DNA of 64,000 bases from Crystallibacter sulfonylureivorans_A (lineage in GTDB: Bacteria; Actinomycetota; Actinomycetes; Actinomycetales; Micrococcaceae). Both the position numbers and the translations under genes were made by a program. The notes under the pieces are model-generated. The model saw nothing but the letters and a program-made list of their open reading frames with translations, was not told the origin of the DNA and searched no databases. The stretch covers positions 1-64,000 of the forward strand of contig NZ_JBLKRT010000024.1 of the NCBI RefSeq assembly GCF_047607445.1, given 5' to 3'. Shown piece by piece: positions 40,481-48,594 of this stretch. How positions within the stretch are numbered: position 1 is the stretch's first letter; each line of letters begins with the position of its first letter.

Positions 40481-41155
40481 TCAGGGATCGAATCGGTAGC
40501 CGAGCCCCGGCTCGGTGATCAGATGCTGCGGCCGGGCCGGGTCGGCTTCCAGCTTCCGGCGCAACTGCGCGATGTACACCCGCAAATACTGGGTTTCCTT
40601 GACGTAGGCGGGCCCCCACACGTGCTCCAGCACCTGCCGATGCGGCACCAGCCTGCCGGGCTGCCGGGTCAGCACCTCGAGGATCTTCCATTCCGTCGGT
40701 GTGAGTTTCACGGCGGCTCCCTGCTTCTCCGCCCGGCCCGCGGCAAAATTGAGGGTGAAGCCAGCAGCCTCCACCACGTCGTCCTGGGTACCGGCCTGGC
40801 CGCGGCGCAGCAGTGCCCGCAAGCGTGCGAGCAGTTCGTCCAGTCCGAACGGTTTTGTCACATAGTCGTCGGCGCCGGCATCCAGGGCGCTGACCTTTTG
40901 GGCGGAGGCGTGGCGCGCGGACAACACCAGGATCGGGGTCTGCGCGCCGGACCGGACACGGCGGATGATCTCGACCCCGTCCATGTCCGGCAATCCCAGA
41001 TCGAGAACCAAGGCGTCGACCGGCCCCTCGGCCAGCGACGCCAGCGCGCTGCTGCCTGTGGGTGCGGCGACAACCGCATAGCCATTGGCCCGCAGCGCGA
41101 GCTGCAGCGCCCGCAGCAAGCGGCGCTCGTCTTCCACCACCAGGATGGTTGTCAC
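40481..41155 (-). CDS. kdpE: KdpE-like OmpR-family response regulator
   Basis: A 224-aa two-component regulator. Receiver domain: acidic pair DE near residues 8-9, phospho-acceptor Asp in LVLDLGLPDMDG (about residue 52), conserved Lys in DDYVTKPFG. C-terminal winged-helix DNA-binding domain with LTPTEWKILEVLTRQPGRLV and TQYLRVYIAQLRRKLE, close to KdpE. The start overlaps the stop of the sensor gene (ATGA at 41152-41155). No kdpFABC genes are present in the window. Confidence 0.88.
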   Translation of the reverse strand: MTTILVVEDERRLLRALQLALRANGYAVVAAPTGSSALASLAEGPVDALVLDLGLPDMDGVEIIRRVRSGAQTPILVLSARHASAQKVSALDAGADDYVTKPFGLDELLARLRALLRRGQAGTQDDVVEAAGFTLNFAAGRAEKQGAAVKLTPTEWKILEVLTRQPGRLVPHRQVLEHVWGPAYVKETQYLRVYIAQLRRKLEADPARPQHLITEPGLGYRFDP

Positions 41156-42651
41156 CGTTCTTCCTGCCCTATGCCGCGGGCGTCGGAAGCTGCACGGGAA
41201 CCGGCCAGCGGAAGGCGCAGCACCATCGTCAGCCCTCCGCCGGCGGTGCGTTCGGCGTGCAAGGTTCCGCCCATCGCTTCCGTCAAACCCCGGGCGACCG
41301 CCAGACCCAACCCAACGCCGGCATCTTCGCCCGAGTCGGTCATCCGTTGAAAGGGCTTGAACATCTCTTCCAGATCCTCAGGCAGCGGACCAGTTCCGGC
41401 GTCGATGATCCGCAACTCGCCGTGCGCACGGCCGCCTGCTGCTGGAAGTTCCCCCGCCTGCAGCGTGATGGCCGACGGGTGGGCGTGTCGGTCCGCGTTT
41501 TCAACCAGATTGGCAATCACCCGCTCCAACAGCCCGGCGTCTGCCTCGACCGGTGCGCAGTCCTCCGGAATGTGGAAGATCACCGACTCCGGCGGGACTC
41601 CACGCAGCGCCCCCGGTAGCACGTCTTCCCATTGGACCGGCCCCGGCATTGGCCCCACCGATCCGCTGCTGATGCGGGACATGTCCAACAGGTTCTCCAC
41701 CAGCAGCCCCAACTGGTCGGCGTAGGCGTCGGTGGTCTGCAGGAGCTCACGCTGCTCTTCGGTGCTGAACGAACCGCCCTCGTGCAGCAGGCTACTGACC
41801 GAAAATTTGATGCCGGCCAACGGCGTGCGCAAATCATGGCTGACGGCCTGAAGGATCGAACCGCGCATCAGGTTGTCCTGGGCCAAGCGTTCGTTTTCGA
41901 GCCGGCTGACCATCAGCTGCTGGCGCGCACGCAATGCTGTGGCCTGGGCGGCGAAGGCCTTCAACAACTGGCCCTCATCTGCAGTCAGGCGGGGTCCGAG
42001 CAGGGCCATGACGGTGTTGTCATCCACTCGCTCGACGGTGTCGGCTGCGTCCGGAGAGCCTAGCTGCGGTCCGGCTCCGGCGAGCAGGAGCCAGCCGGAA
42101 TCTTCGCCGGCACCCGTGTCGCCGCCGGCGGACCGCACGAACAGGGCGGCCGCATCGGCACTGAACACTTGGCGGGCCTGTTCCAACAGGCTCAACAGCG
42201 GGTCCTCGGTGGCGATCGCCACCCGGGTGAGCTCATTCAATGCTGAAGCCTCGGCGCCAGCGCGGCGGGCCCGTGCGGCCCGGCGGGCGGACACGTCCAC
42301 AACCCAGGCCACGGCCCCGGCGACGGCGACAAAACAGACCAAAGCCACGGCCATGGCAGTGTCATGGATCAACAGCTGGCCGGTGGGCTCAGTCATGAAA
42401 AAGTTCAGCAGCAGGCTGCTCCATAGGGCGGCCAACAGCGCGGGCCAGATGCCGCCCACCAGCGCCACGCCGACAGTTCCGGTGAGCTGGACCAGCGACG
42501 CGGTGGTCAGATTGGCGTGCCACACCTGGAGCAGCAGGAACTGCAGGCCGGCGGGCAGCACAACGGCCAGCACCAGGCCGGCCACCACCCTCCGGACGCT
42601 CAGCGACCGGGGAGACGGCCAGCCGGGCATTCCCGTATTCACCTTCGACAT
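41152..42651 (-). CDS. KdpD-like sensor histidine kinase lacking the N-terminal KdpD/USP domains
   Basis: A 499-aa kinase. Four helices of the DUF4118 membrane unit occupy about residues 20-125, followed by a GAF-like domain (130-255), a dimerisation/phosphoacceptor helix with QAVSHDLRTPLAGIKFSVS (His about residue 270) and an ATPase domain with N box ERVIANLVENADRHAH, G boxes IDAGTG and GVGLGLAVARGL. Full-length KdpD is about 900 aa; the N-terminal KdpD and universal-stress domains are missing. It is cotranscribed with the kdpE-like gene. The lost domains are those that sense and transduce second-messenger input in full-length homologues. Confidence 0.88.
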   Translation of the reverse strand: MSKVNTGMPGWPSPRSLSVRRVVAGLVLAVVLPAGLQFLLLQVWHANLTTASLVQLTGTVGVALVGGIWPALLAALWSSLLLNFFMTEPTGQLLIHDTAMAVALVCFVAVAGAVAWVVDVSARRAARARRAGAEASALNELTRVAIATEDPLLSLLEQARQVFSADAAALFVRSAGGDTGAGEDSGWLLLAGAGPQLGSPDAADTVERVDDNTVMALLGPRLTADEGQLLKAFAAQATALRARQQLMVSRLENERLAQDNLMRGSILQAVSHDLRTPLAGIKFSVSSLLHEGGSFSTEEQRELLQTTDAYADQLGLLVENLLDMSRISSGSVGPMPGPVQWEDVLPGALRGVPPESVIFHIPEDCAPVEADAGLLERVIANLVENADRHAHPSAITLQAGELPAAGGRAHGELRIIDAGTGPLPEDLEEMFKPFQRMTDSGEDAGVGLGLAVARGLTEAMGGTLHAERTAGGGLTMVLRLPLAGSRAASDARGIGQEER

Positions 42652-42753
42652 GCCCTAGTCATACCACCGCGCCGTCCGGCAACGCCGGTTCCCGGGCGGA
42701 ACGCATGATCGATGCGCCGTCGTCGTTCAGGCGCGTAGCCCCAGCCGGAGGGA

Positions 42754-45700
42754 TCAGCGCAGGACGATGTCCACCGGTCGGGCGAGTGAACGGCCGCGTT
42801 CCAGGATGCCGGAGCGGTTTGCGGATTCGTCGCGCAGGACTTCCGTGACCGAGCCGAGGAAGCGGGCCAGGTCCACCTTGTCCTCCGGAGCCGCCAAGAG
42901 CAGCTGGAAACCGAACTCGTGCAGCGCGTTGATGCTGGCCTCGGCGAACGCCAGCGACGATTTCACAAACGCCTCGTCCATCATGACCGTGCCGAAGGTG
43001 CTGAAGCCCTGGCCGGCAATGCCAAGCTGGTAGGCCAGGGCGGAGGCCATGATGAACGCGGTGAAGCGCTGGCCCTCGCCGCCGGACATCAGGCTGGCCT
43101 GCAGGTTGGTGTACGCGCGGCCGTCCGCCAGCACGTTGGTGCAGGTGATGTCCACGTGCGACCGCACATCCAAGACCTCGGCACGCCAGCGGCGCTCGTC
43201 CTCCGACGCCAGCCGCTCAACGATGCGGTCCAGGGCCAGGTAGCGGGCGTCCATGTCATCGCCGGTCTGCCGCCGGCCCATGACCGGCAGCGCGTTCTTC
43301 AGGTCGGTCCGGAATTTGTGCGAGGCGTCCGGAACTGCGTTCGCAATCTCGATCTGCAGGTGGCTGTCCGCGTGATAGTTCACCCGCCGCAGGATCTGGT
43401 TCAGCGGCTGCAGTCGGGATGCGATGCTCCGGCGTTCTTCGTCCAGCAACTGCAGCAGGTCGCTGAAGCGTTCGTACGTGCGGTTGTTGAAGTACTCGCG
43501 GAACTCTGCCTCGCGCTGCGGCAGGCCTTCGCCCACTATGTCGTGGTAGCGGGCCTCATAGTCGGCGGCGGCGTCCAGTGAGGTCCCATAGTCCGACCCC
43601 CACTGCCGGTTGTACGACTCGAAGATCTTCACCAACTGGTTGCCGGCCTCCAGCTTGGTCCGTTCCAGCGTGCCGCGGGCCGTCAGCAGTTCGCGCTCCA
43701 CCCTGGTACAGACATCGCCGAGGAACTCCAGGTCGGTCACTTCGCCATGCGGGGCGAACAATGCGCCAAGTTCGGACGCGAGTTCCTCGGTCAACGCTCC
43801 GGCAGGTTCGCCGCTGCCGGCCAAGCCGTCGCGGCGCTGGCGCGCGGCAGCCAGCCCGGTGGACAAGCGGGCGGCTTCGCCCTTGAGCACCCCGATCTTC
43901 TCCGTCGCGGCCGTGAGGTCCAGCTCCGCCGTTTCCAGTTCGAACCGCAACTGTTCGAGGTCCGTGTTGGCGTCCCTCGCCTGCTCCAAGCGTTCCGCCG
44001 CCGCAGCCACTGCTGCGGCATGTGCAGCGGCGGAGATCTCCTCCCAGCTCCGGGTGTCGGCAGCGACTGCTTTGGCCGCGGCCAGCCGCCGGCCAAGGTC
44101 CTGCTGCTCGCGGGCGCGTTCGGCCGATTCTGAATCCGCGGTGCCGTAGGTGTCCCGCAGTTCCAGCAGCCGGGTGGCGAGTGCGGCGATTTTGTCCCGG
44201 TTGTCGAAGCCCAGCAGGTGGTCGGAGGCCCCGGTGTGCCGGTCGTCCTTCTCGGTGGTGCTGCTGCTGCGCTTGACCGCACCGCCCAAGGTCACGCCGC
44301 GGGAGACACCGGCGAGCTGCTCCGGCCCCTCGACGCAGACGTAGTCGTAATGCGCGGTGATCTTGCGCCGGACCCACTGGCCCATCGCGGTGTCCTTGGT
44401 AACCAGCTTGGTGACCAGGTCGTCCGCCTCGGCCTCGGCCTTTCCGTCCAGCGGAGCGCTGACATCGATGATCCGCAGGAAGCCGCGGATATTGTGCTCG
44501 TTCAAGTACCGGGTGACGGCGTTCATCCGGTCGCCGGGCACCAGCAGCGCCGAAGCCAGGGAGCGGAGCGCGCGCTCGGCTGCCGGCCGCCAGCGGGCCT
44601 CGGCAGGGTCAAGATCGATCAGCTCGCCGGCGAAAGGCAGTTCCTCTTCGGTGATGCCGGTCGCGGCGCAGATCTGGCGCCGGCGTTCCAGGCTTTCCGG
44701 CCGGATGTTGCTGGTGCGGCGGCGGAAGGACTCAATTTCCTGCTCCAGTGCCCGGATCTGTCCCTTGAGGCTCCAGGCTTCGCCTTGGGCGTCGTTGCTG
44801 CGTTCCCGGACGGACTCGGCTTCTGCCAGCAGCTCCTTGACCAGCACCGCGGCACGGCTGCGCGCTGCCGCCAGCCCGCCGGGGCTGAAGTCGGCGTCCA
44901 GGCCCGCGGCCTCAGCTTCGGCCCGGAAGGAATCTTCGATCGACTGGCGGGCGCGCAGTTCGGACTGCGCTGCGGCCAGCTCGCGCTCCAAGGTGGCGAC
45001 GGCGGCGCCGCCTTCGCTGCCGTACCGCGCGGAAAGCCGGGCCGTTTTCTCCTTGAGCGCGGCGCGTGCCGCTTCGGTCTCTGCCAGCTCCGCTGTTGCG
45101 GTGGCCGCCTGCGCGCCCAACAGCTCGATCTGCCGGTCCTGGCATTCCAGTGCCAGACGGCGCCGGTAGAGCGGCAGCGCGACGTCGGCCAAGAGGATGT
45201 TGCGATCCAGCTGCGACTGTGTCTCCTGCAGCAGCTGGTGCAGCCGCGGCACCGGAGCGAGCAGGTCGCGTTGCTGCCGGACCCGTTCCAGCTGCCGCCT
45301 GATGCTGCGCAGATGGCTGAAGTCCTGCACTGCTTCTTCGGCCGCCGCCAGCGTCCGCGGCGTATCCAACACGTGGTTGCGGAAGAAGTCGTTGACGGTG
45401 CCGCCCAGGCCCTTGCCGGTCTGCAGCGTGCGCAGCAGACCGAACGCCTTTTCCTGGTCGATGCCCAGCGCCTGCCGGAAACGTTCCGCGAAGGCCTTGT
45501 GCGAATCGAAGACCTGGCTGCCCGGCAGCAGCGCCTCCAGCGATGTTTTGCTGAACCGGCCCGCCATGCCGGACTCCAGGCGGGGGATGTCCAGCGGCTT
45601 GTTGTGCAGGACGTAGAAACGGCCCACATTGTGTTCGGTGCCGTTGGCCGGCAGGTCCAGCATCACCGAGAGGCTGGTGGTCTGGCCCAGCGCATTGTCG

Positions 45701-46080
45701 AAGGTCAGGCAGACCGCAGACCAGATGGCGCCGGGGCGCTGGTAGAACGTGGCGGTCTGCGAAGCATCTCCGTCGGCCGGAGTCGCACCCAGCCGCCCGC
45801 GCATGTAGCTGAACGCGGTACGCCGTTCCTCGGATGCATGGCCGGAGCTGGTCTGCGCGGCCTCATTCATTTTGGGCCGGGCGTCCAACACCTGCAGCAT
45901 GCCGTCAAAGATGGTGGATTTGCCGACCCCGGAGCCGCCGGTCAAGAGCGTGCCGGCGCGGTCCACGCGAATGGTGTGGGCGCCGTCGAACGTGCCCCAG
46001 TTGACCAACTGCACGGACGTGAGCCGGTGCTGGCCCGGGTTAAGCAGCCCGTCCAGCGGCAGGATTGTCTCAATGCTCAT
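42754..46080 (-). CDS. jetC: SMC-like condensin ATPase, MksB/JetC (MukB-like)
   Basis: A 1108-aa coiled-coil ATPase of the COG4913 type. Head parts at the two ends: Walker A GGSGVGKST at 48-56, signature SGGEGQR about 999-1005 and Walker B MMDE about 1033-1036, the SMC arrangement in which the two halves meet after coiled-coil folding. Two long coiled-coil arms (about 290-460 and 640-850) enclose a hinge-like region near 470-640. With the two upstream genes it forms the condensin core of MksBEF or Wadjet systems. It starts 2 nt after jetB. No jetD/mksG gene follows: 102 bp downstream the kdpD-like gene begins. Confidence 0.93.
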   Translation of the reverse strand: MSIETILPLDGLLNPGQHRLTSVQLVNWGTFDGAHTIRVDRAGTLLTGGSGVGKSTIFDGMLQVLDARPKMNEAAQTSSGHASEERRTAFSYMRGRLGATPADGDASQTATFYQRPGAIWSAVCLTFDNALGQTTSLSVMLDLPANGTEHNVGRFYVLHNKPLDIPRLESGMAGRFSKTSLEALLPGSQVFDSHKAFAERFRQALGIDQEKAFGLLRTLQTGKGLGGTVNDFFRNHVLDTPRTLAAAEEAVQDFSHLRSIRRQLERVRQQRDLLAPVPRLHQLLQETQSQLDRNILLADVALPLYRRRLALECQDRQIELLGAQAATATAELAETEAARAALKEKTARLSARYGSEGGAAVATLERELAAAQSELRARQSIEDSFRAEAEAAGLDADFSPGGLAAARSRAAVLVKELLAEAESVRERSNDAQGEAWSLKGQIRALEQEIESFRRRTSNIRPESLERRRQICAATGITEEELPFAGELIDLDPAEARWRPAAERALRSLASALLVPGDRMNAVTRYLNEHNIRGFLRIIDVSAPLDGKAEAEADDLVTKLVTKDTAMGQWVRRKITAHYDYVCVEGPEQLAGVSRGVTLGGAVKRSSSTTEKDDRHTGASDHLLGFDNRDKIAALATRLLELRDTYGTADSESAERAREQQDLGRRLAAAKAVAADTRSWEEISAAAHAAAVAAAAERLEQARDANTDLEQLRFELETAELDLTAATEKIGVLKGEAARLSTGLAAARQRRDGLAGSGEPAGALTEELASELGALFAPHGEVTDLEFLGDVCTRVERELLTARGTLERTKLEAGNQLVKIFESYNRQWGSDYGTSLDAAADYEARYHDIVGEGLPQREAEFREYFNNRTYERFSDLLQLLDEERRSIASRLQPLNQILRRVNYHADSHLQIEIANAVPDASHKFRTDLKNALPVMGRRQTGDDMDARYLALDRIVERLASEDERRWRAEVLDVRSHVDITCTNVLADGRAYTNLQASLMSGGEGQRFTAFIMASALAYQLGIAGQGFSTFGTVMMDEAFVKSSLAFAEASINALHEFGFQLLLAAPEDKVDLARFLGSVTEVLRDESANRSGILERGRSLARPVDIVLR

Positions 46081-46082
46081 GC

Positions 46083-47006
46083 TCAGGCCTCCCCGCCGTC
46101 GAAAGCCAACTGATCCGTTTCCGGCCCGCTGCCTGCCGGCAGGTCATCGCCGGCCAGCGAGTTGATCACCGCCGGGATGTCGCCGATGTTCTCGAACGGC
46201 AAGGCCAGCGGCAGCGCCGGCGAAATGACCCACACATCCGGAAGTTCGGTTGCCTGCAGCAGCCGGCGCTCGTTGACCAGCTTGCGCAACGAGGCGTCGG
46301 CCAGGTCCTCTACGTGCTTGGCATCGCGCTGCTCCGGATCCACGTAGTCCTGCAGCACATCGATGACGTCGGCCCGGCTGAGCAGTGGCTCGGTTCCGGT
46401 GCCGGCGTGACGGTCCTGCACCAGGCGCATACGCAGCAGCAGCAGCGTTTCTTCCCGGGTCATATCCCGCTGTCGCTGCAGGGCGGTGGTGTGCGGTTCG
46501 GCCATCGGTACCGGGCGCAGCATGGCAACCTTCCGGTCTTCGTCAATGACCAGTTGCAGGAACAGTTCGCTGAGCCGGGACGCCAGGATCCGCCGGTGTT
46601 CCACCACGGTGTCGTAGACGCGGTCCGTGGACGAGGCGTCCAGGTAGGGGCCGCGCAGCAGCCTGATCAGGGCCTGGCGCAGTTTCAGCGGCAGGGTGCC
46701 GGTATCGCCGTCGAACAATTCGGGCCCGTCCCGGACCTCGTCCCGGGCGGGCGCATCCGGTTCAGCCTGGTCCTCCAGCCCTTCCTGGTCGTCCAACCCC
46801 TCTTGGTCGTCCAACCCCTCTTGGTCGTCCAACCCCTCTTGGTTGTCCAGCCCGTCCTGGTCGTCCAGTCCGTCCTGGTCATCCAACCCAGCGTCCAGCC
46901 CGTCGTCCAGCCCGTCAGACTCCTGAAGCTCCGGGGATTCGTCCGGCCAGTCGCCGTCGGACGGGCCTCCGGCGGGTGCAACGCGGGCCTCGGTCATCTC
47001 GTTCAT
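46083..47006 (-). CDS. jetB: DUF4194 condensin subunit, MksE/JetB
   Basis: A 307-aa winged-helix subunit (DUF4194). The ATG at 47006 overlaps the jetA stop (ATGA); a longer frame runs to 47144 but lies within jetA and lacks support. Residues about 1-90 are an acidic, disordered extension dominated by a hexapeptide repeat (GLDDQE). The folded domain (about 95-300) contains LFDGDTGTLPLKLRQALIRLLRGPYLD and MTREETLLLLRMRLVQDR. It bridges the kleisin-like JetA and the JetC heads in this family. Confidence 0.9.
   Translation of the reverse strand: MNEMTEARVAPAGGPSDGDWPDESPELQESDGLDDGLDAGLDDQDGLDDQDGLDNQEGLDDQEGLDDQEGLDDQEGLEDQAEPDAPARDEVRDGPELFDGDTGTLPLKLRQALIRLLRGPYLDASSTDRVYDTVVEHRRILASRLSELFLQLVIDEDRKVAMLRPVPMAEPHTTALQRQRDMTREETLLLLRMRLVQDRHAGTGTEPLLSRADVIDVLQDYVDPEQRDAKHVEDLADASLRKLVNERRLLQATELPDVWVISPALPLALPFENIGDIPAVINSLAGDDLPAGSGPETDQLAFDGGEA
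46767..46892 (-). repeat. 18-bp tandem repeat (seven units) inside jetB
   Basis: Seven consecutive 18-bp units (starts 46767, 46785, 46803, 46821, 46839, 46857 and 46875 on the plus strand) encode the hexapeptide (E/D)GL(D/E)(D/N)Q on the minus strand. Adjacent central units are identical or nearly so (CTGGTCGTCCAACCCCTC type), which indicates recent slippage. Confidence 0.95.
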
Positions 47007-48466
47007 GATTCGGCAGCTTTCGTGAAGGTGACGGCGGGCAGCAGTGCGGTGCGTTCGCTGCCGTCGATCTGGATCAGGGTCACGGTGTCGGTGGCCTGCG
47101 GGTTCAGCGTGCCCCCGGAATTCAGCGCATGCTGGAGCAGCCACCGCAGACTGTTGAGGTGCCGGTGCTGCGGTTCCAACTCGGCATAGACCTCGGACAG
47201 CGACACCGGCCCGCGGGCCTCGACGGCGGTGCGCACGGCGTGGGCGAGGGTCGCCGCGTCCGCCTGCGGCGTACGGAGCGCGCGGTGGATATCCGCTTCG
47301 GTGAAGGCAGGCGGTTCCGGCAGCTTTGCCGGGGCCTGGTGGTCCTGCGGATCGTAGAGCCGGACCATGCTGACCGATTCAAAGCCGGAGCCGAAGAGTT
47401 CGGGTGCGGGAATCACGGCTCGGCGGCCCGGCAGGCTGCGCCGGGACTTGAGGATGGCGGCCTCGGCTGCCCGGATGGTCTGCCGCAGCTGGATCGATTC
47501 ACGGACGTCGTCCGACTGCACGAAGGTGTGCATGCTCTCCGAGAGCCGCCCGTAGATGCGGTGGATCTCCGCCGATTGCGCCCGCAGTTGGGGCATCAGC
47601 CGCTGCAGCGCCCGCCGGTCCTCGGCCTCCAGCGCGCCGGCGAAGTCCCGCTCGAGCACCTCGGCGATGGCTTGCCGGAAGCGCTGCTGCTGCTCCTCGT
47701 CGTTCAGGAAGGCCGTGAAGCTCTCGTAGGTCCGGCCTTCGCTGGTGCCGCGCAGCCGCTTGTCCGCCTCGAGCACCTCGCCCATGGTGATGCCCTTGGT
47801 GGCGTTGGACTCCACAATCTCGGCGCGCAGGGTGTGGAGCATGAGCTCCAGGCCGTCGCGCATCCGCTTGAAATCGGCCGGCAGGCCGGCGGCCAGCGCC
47901 AAAACATCGCGGGCGGCCTCCACCGCGGTGGCGTCCGGCAGCGACGCCGGTGCTTCGCCGGCTTCCAGCGCGCGGATCTTTTCCTGGCGCTGGGCGATTT
48001 CGGCCTGGAGCACGGCGATTCGGGCCTCGGGGTCGGGGTCGGTCTCATGCGCCAGCGCTTCGACGCGGGTGAGCAGCGTGGCCAGCCGGGAGCTGTTCAA
48101 AGACGAGGAAGTCCCGGTCAGGCCGTCCAGGTACTCCAGGAACCGCACCGTGGTCTCGGTGGGTTCGTATACGAACCGGCCGTCCTCGCGCAGCCGGGAC
48201 AGGTAGCGCCGGGCCACCCAGTCGTCGGCGTACTGGCGGGCAGACCAGTCCGCGCGCAGCTCCACCCCGGCCCGGCGCAGCTCGGCCAGGAACGAGTCGG
48301 TACTGCGGTGAAACTCTTCCAACGGCAGTTGCGGGCGGGAGCGGGTGAAAGCGGTCCTGAACAGCGCCGGCACCCATGGACTGGCGGAGGCGAGCTTAAG
48401 CCCGGGCGTGGCGGCCAGCGCCTGCAACTCCTGCCAGCGGGCAAGGGCATTCTGGGTGAAGGACAT
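47003..48466 (-). CDS. jetA: DUF3375 kleisin-like condensin subunit, MksF/JetA
   Basis: A 487-aa DUF3375 protein, the kleisin-like partner of the MksB/JetC ATPase. N-terminal helical domain (FHRSTDSFLAELRRAG..LRADWSARQYADDWVARRYL), a central coiled coil (about residues 135-180 and 190-300) and a C-terminal winged-helix domain with TLNPQATDTVTLI. The ATG at 48466 has GGAAAG 9 nt upstream; an in-frame extension of 29 codons has no ribosome-binding site. It is the first gene of the jetABC-type operon. Confidence 0.9.
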   Translation of the reverse strand: MSFTQNALARWQELQALAATPGLKLASASPWVPALFRTAFTRSRPQLPLEEFHRSTDSFLAELRRAGVELRADWSARQYADDWVARRYLSRLREDGRFVYEPTETTVRFLEYLDGLTGTSSSLNSSRLATLLTRVEALAHETDPDPEARIAVLQAEIAQRQEKIRALEAGEAPASLPDATAVEAARDVLALAAGLPADFKRMRDGLELMLHTLRAEIVESNATKGITMGEVLEADKRLRGTSEGRTYESFTAFLNDEEQQQRFRQAIAEVLERDFAGALEAEDRRALQRLMPQLRAQSAEIHRIYGRLSESMHTFVQSDDVRESIQLRQTIRAAEAAILKSRRSLPGRRAVIPAPELFGSGFESVSMVRLYDPQDHQAPAKLPEPPAFTEADIHRALRTPQADAATLAHAVRTAVEARGPVSLSEVYAELEPQHRHLNSLRWLLQHALNSGGTLNPQATDTVTLIQIDGSERTALLPAVTFTKAAES

Positions 48467-48533
48467 GGAAATGCTTTCCGCCCGCGGAAGGGAAGATCGG
48501 GCCCAGAAAATCTTAGCTGGTCCAGCTCCGCTC

Positions 48534-48590
48534 ACGACGGCGGGCCCCGCCAAGGCGAGCCGTGTCGCCCAGGGGGAGCCCCGCCGTCGT
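48534..48590 (-). terminator. Terminator-like hairpin after the acyl-CoA oxidase gene
   Basis: ACGACGGCGGG (48534-48544) pairs with CCCGCCGTCGT (48580-48590), an 11-bp perfect stem with a 35-nt structured loop. On the minus strand it begins 4 nt after the oxidase stop, before jetA. No T-run follows. Confidence 0.55.
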
Positions 48591-48594
48591 TGTC

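Noticed and set aside
42652..42753. Remnant of a jetD gene downstream of jetC
   Set aside because: The 102-bp gap has no frame resembling a Toprim or DUF3322/DUF2220 protein.
42754..46113. Very long open frames antisense to jetC and other GC-rich genes
   Set aside because: High GC at third codon positions removes stop codons on the opposite strand. These frames have no ribosome-binding sites and no recognisable domains, whereas the sense proteins have clear motifs.
46767..46892. Repeat array that might be taken for CRISPR
   Set aside because: The 18-bp units are contiguous without spacers and are in frame with jetB.
47007..47144. Upstream extension of the JetB protein
   Set aside because: The extra 46 codons lie entirely inside jetA, are Arg/His-rich as expected of an out-of-frame shadow, and the ATGA overlap gives a better start.
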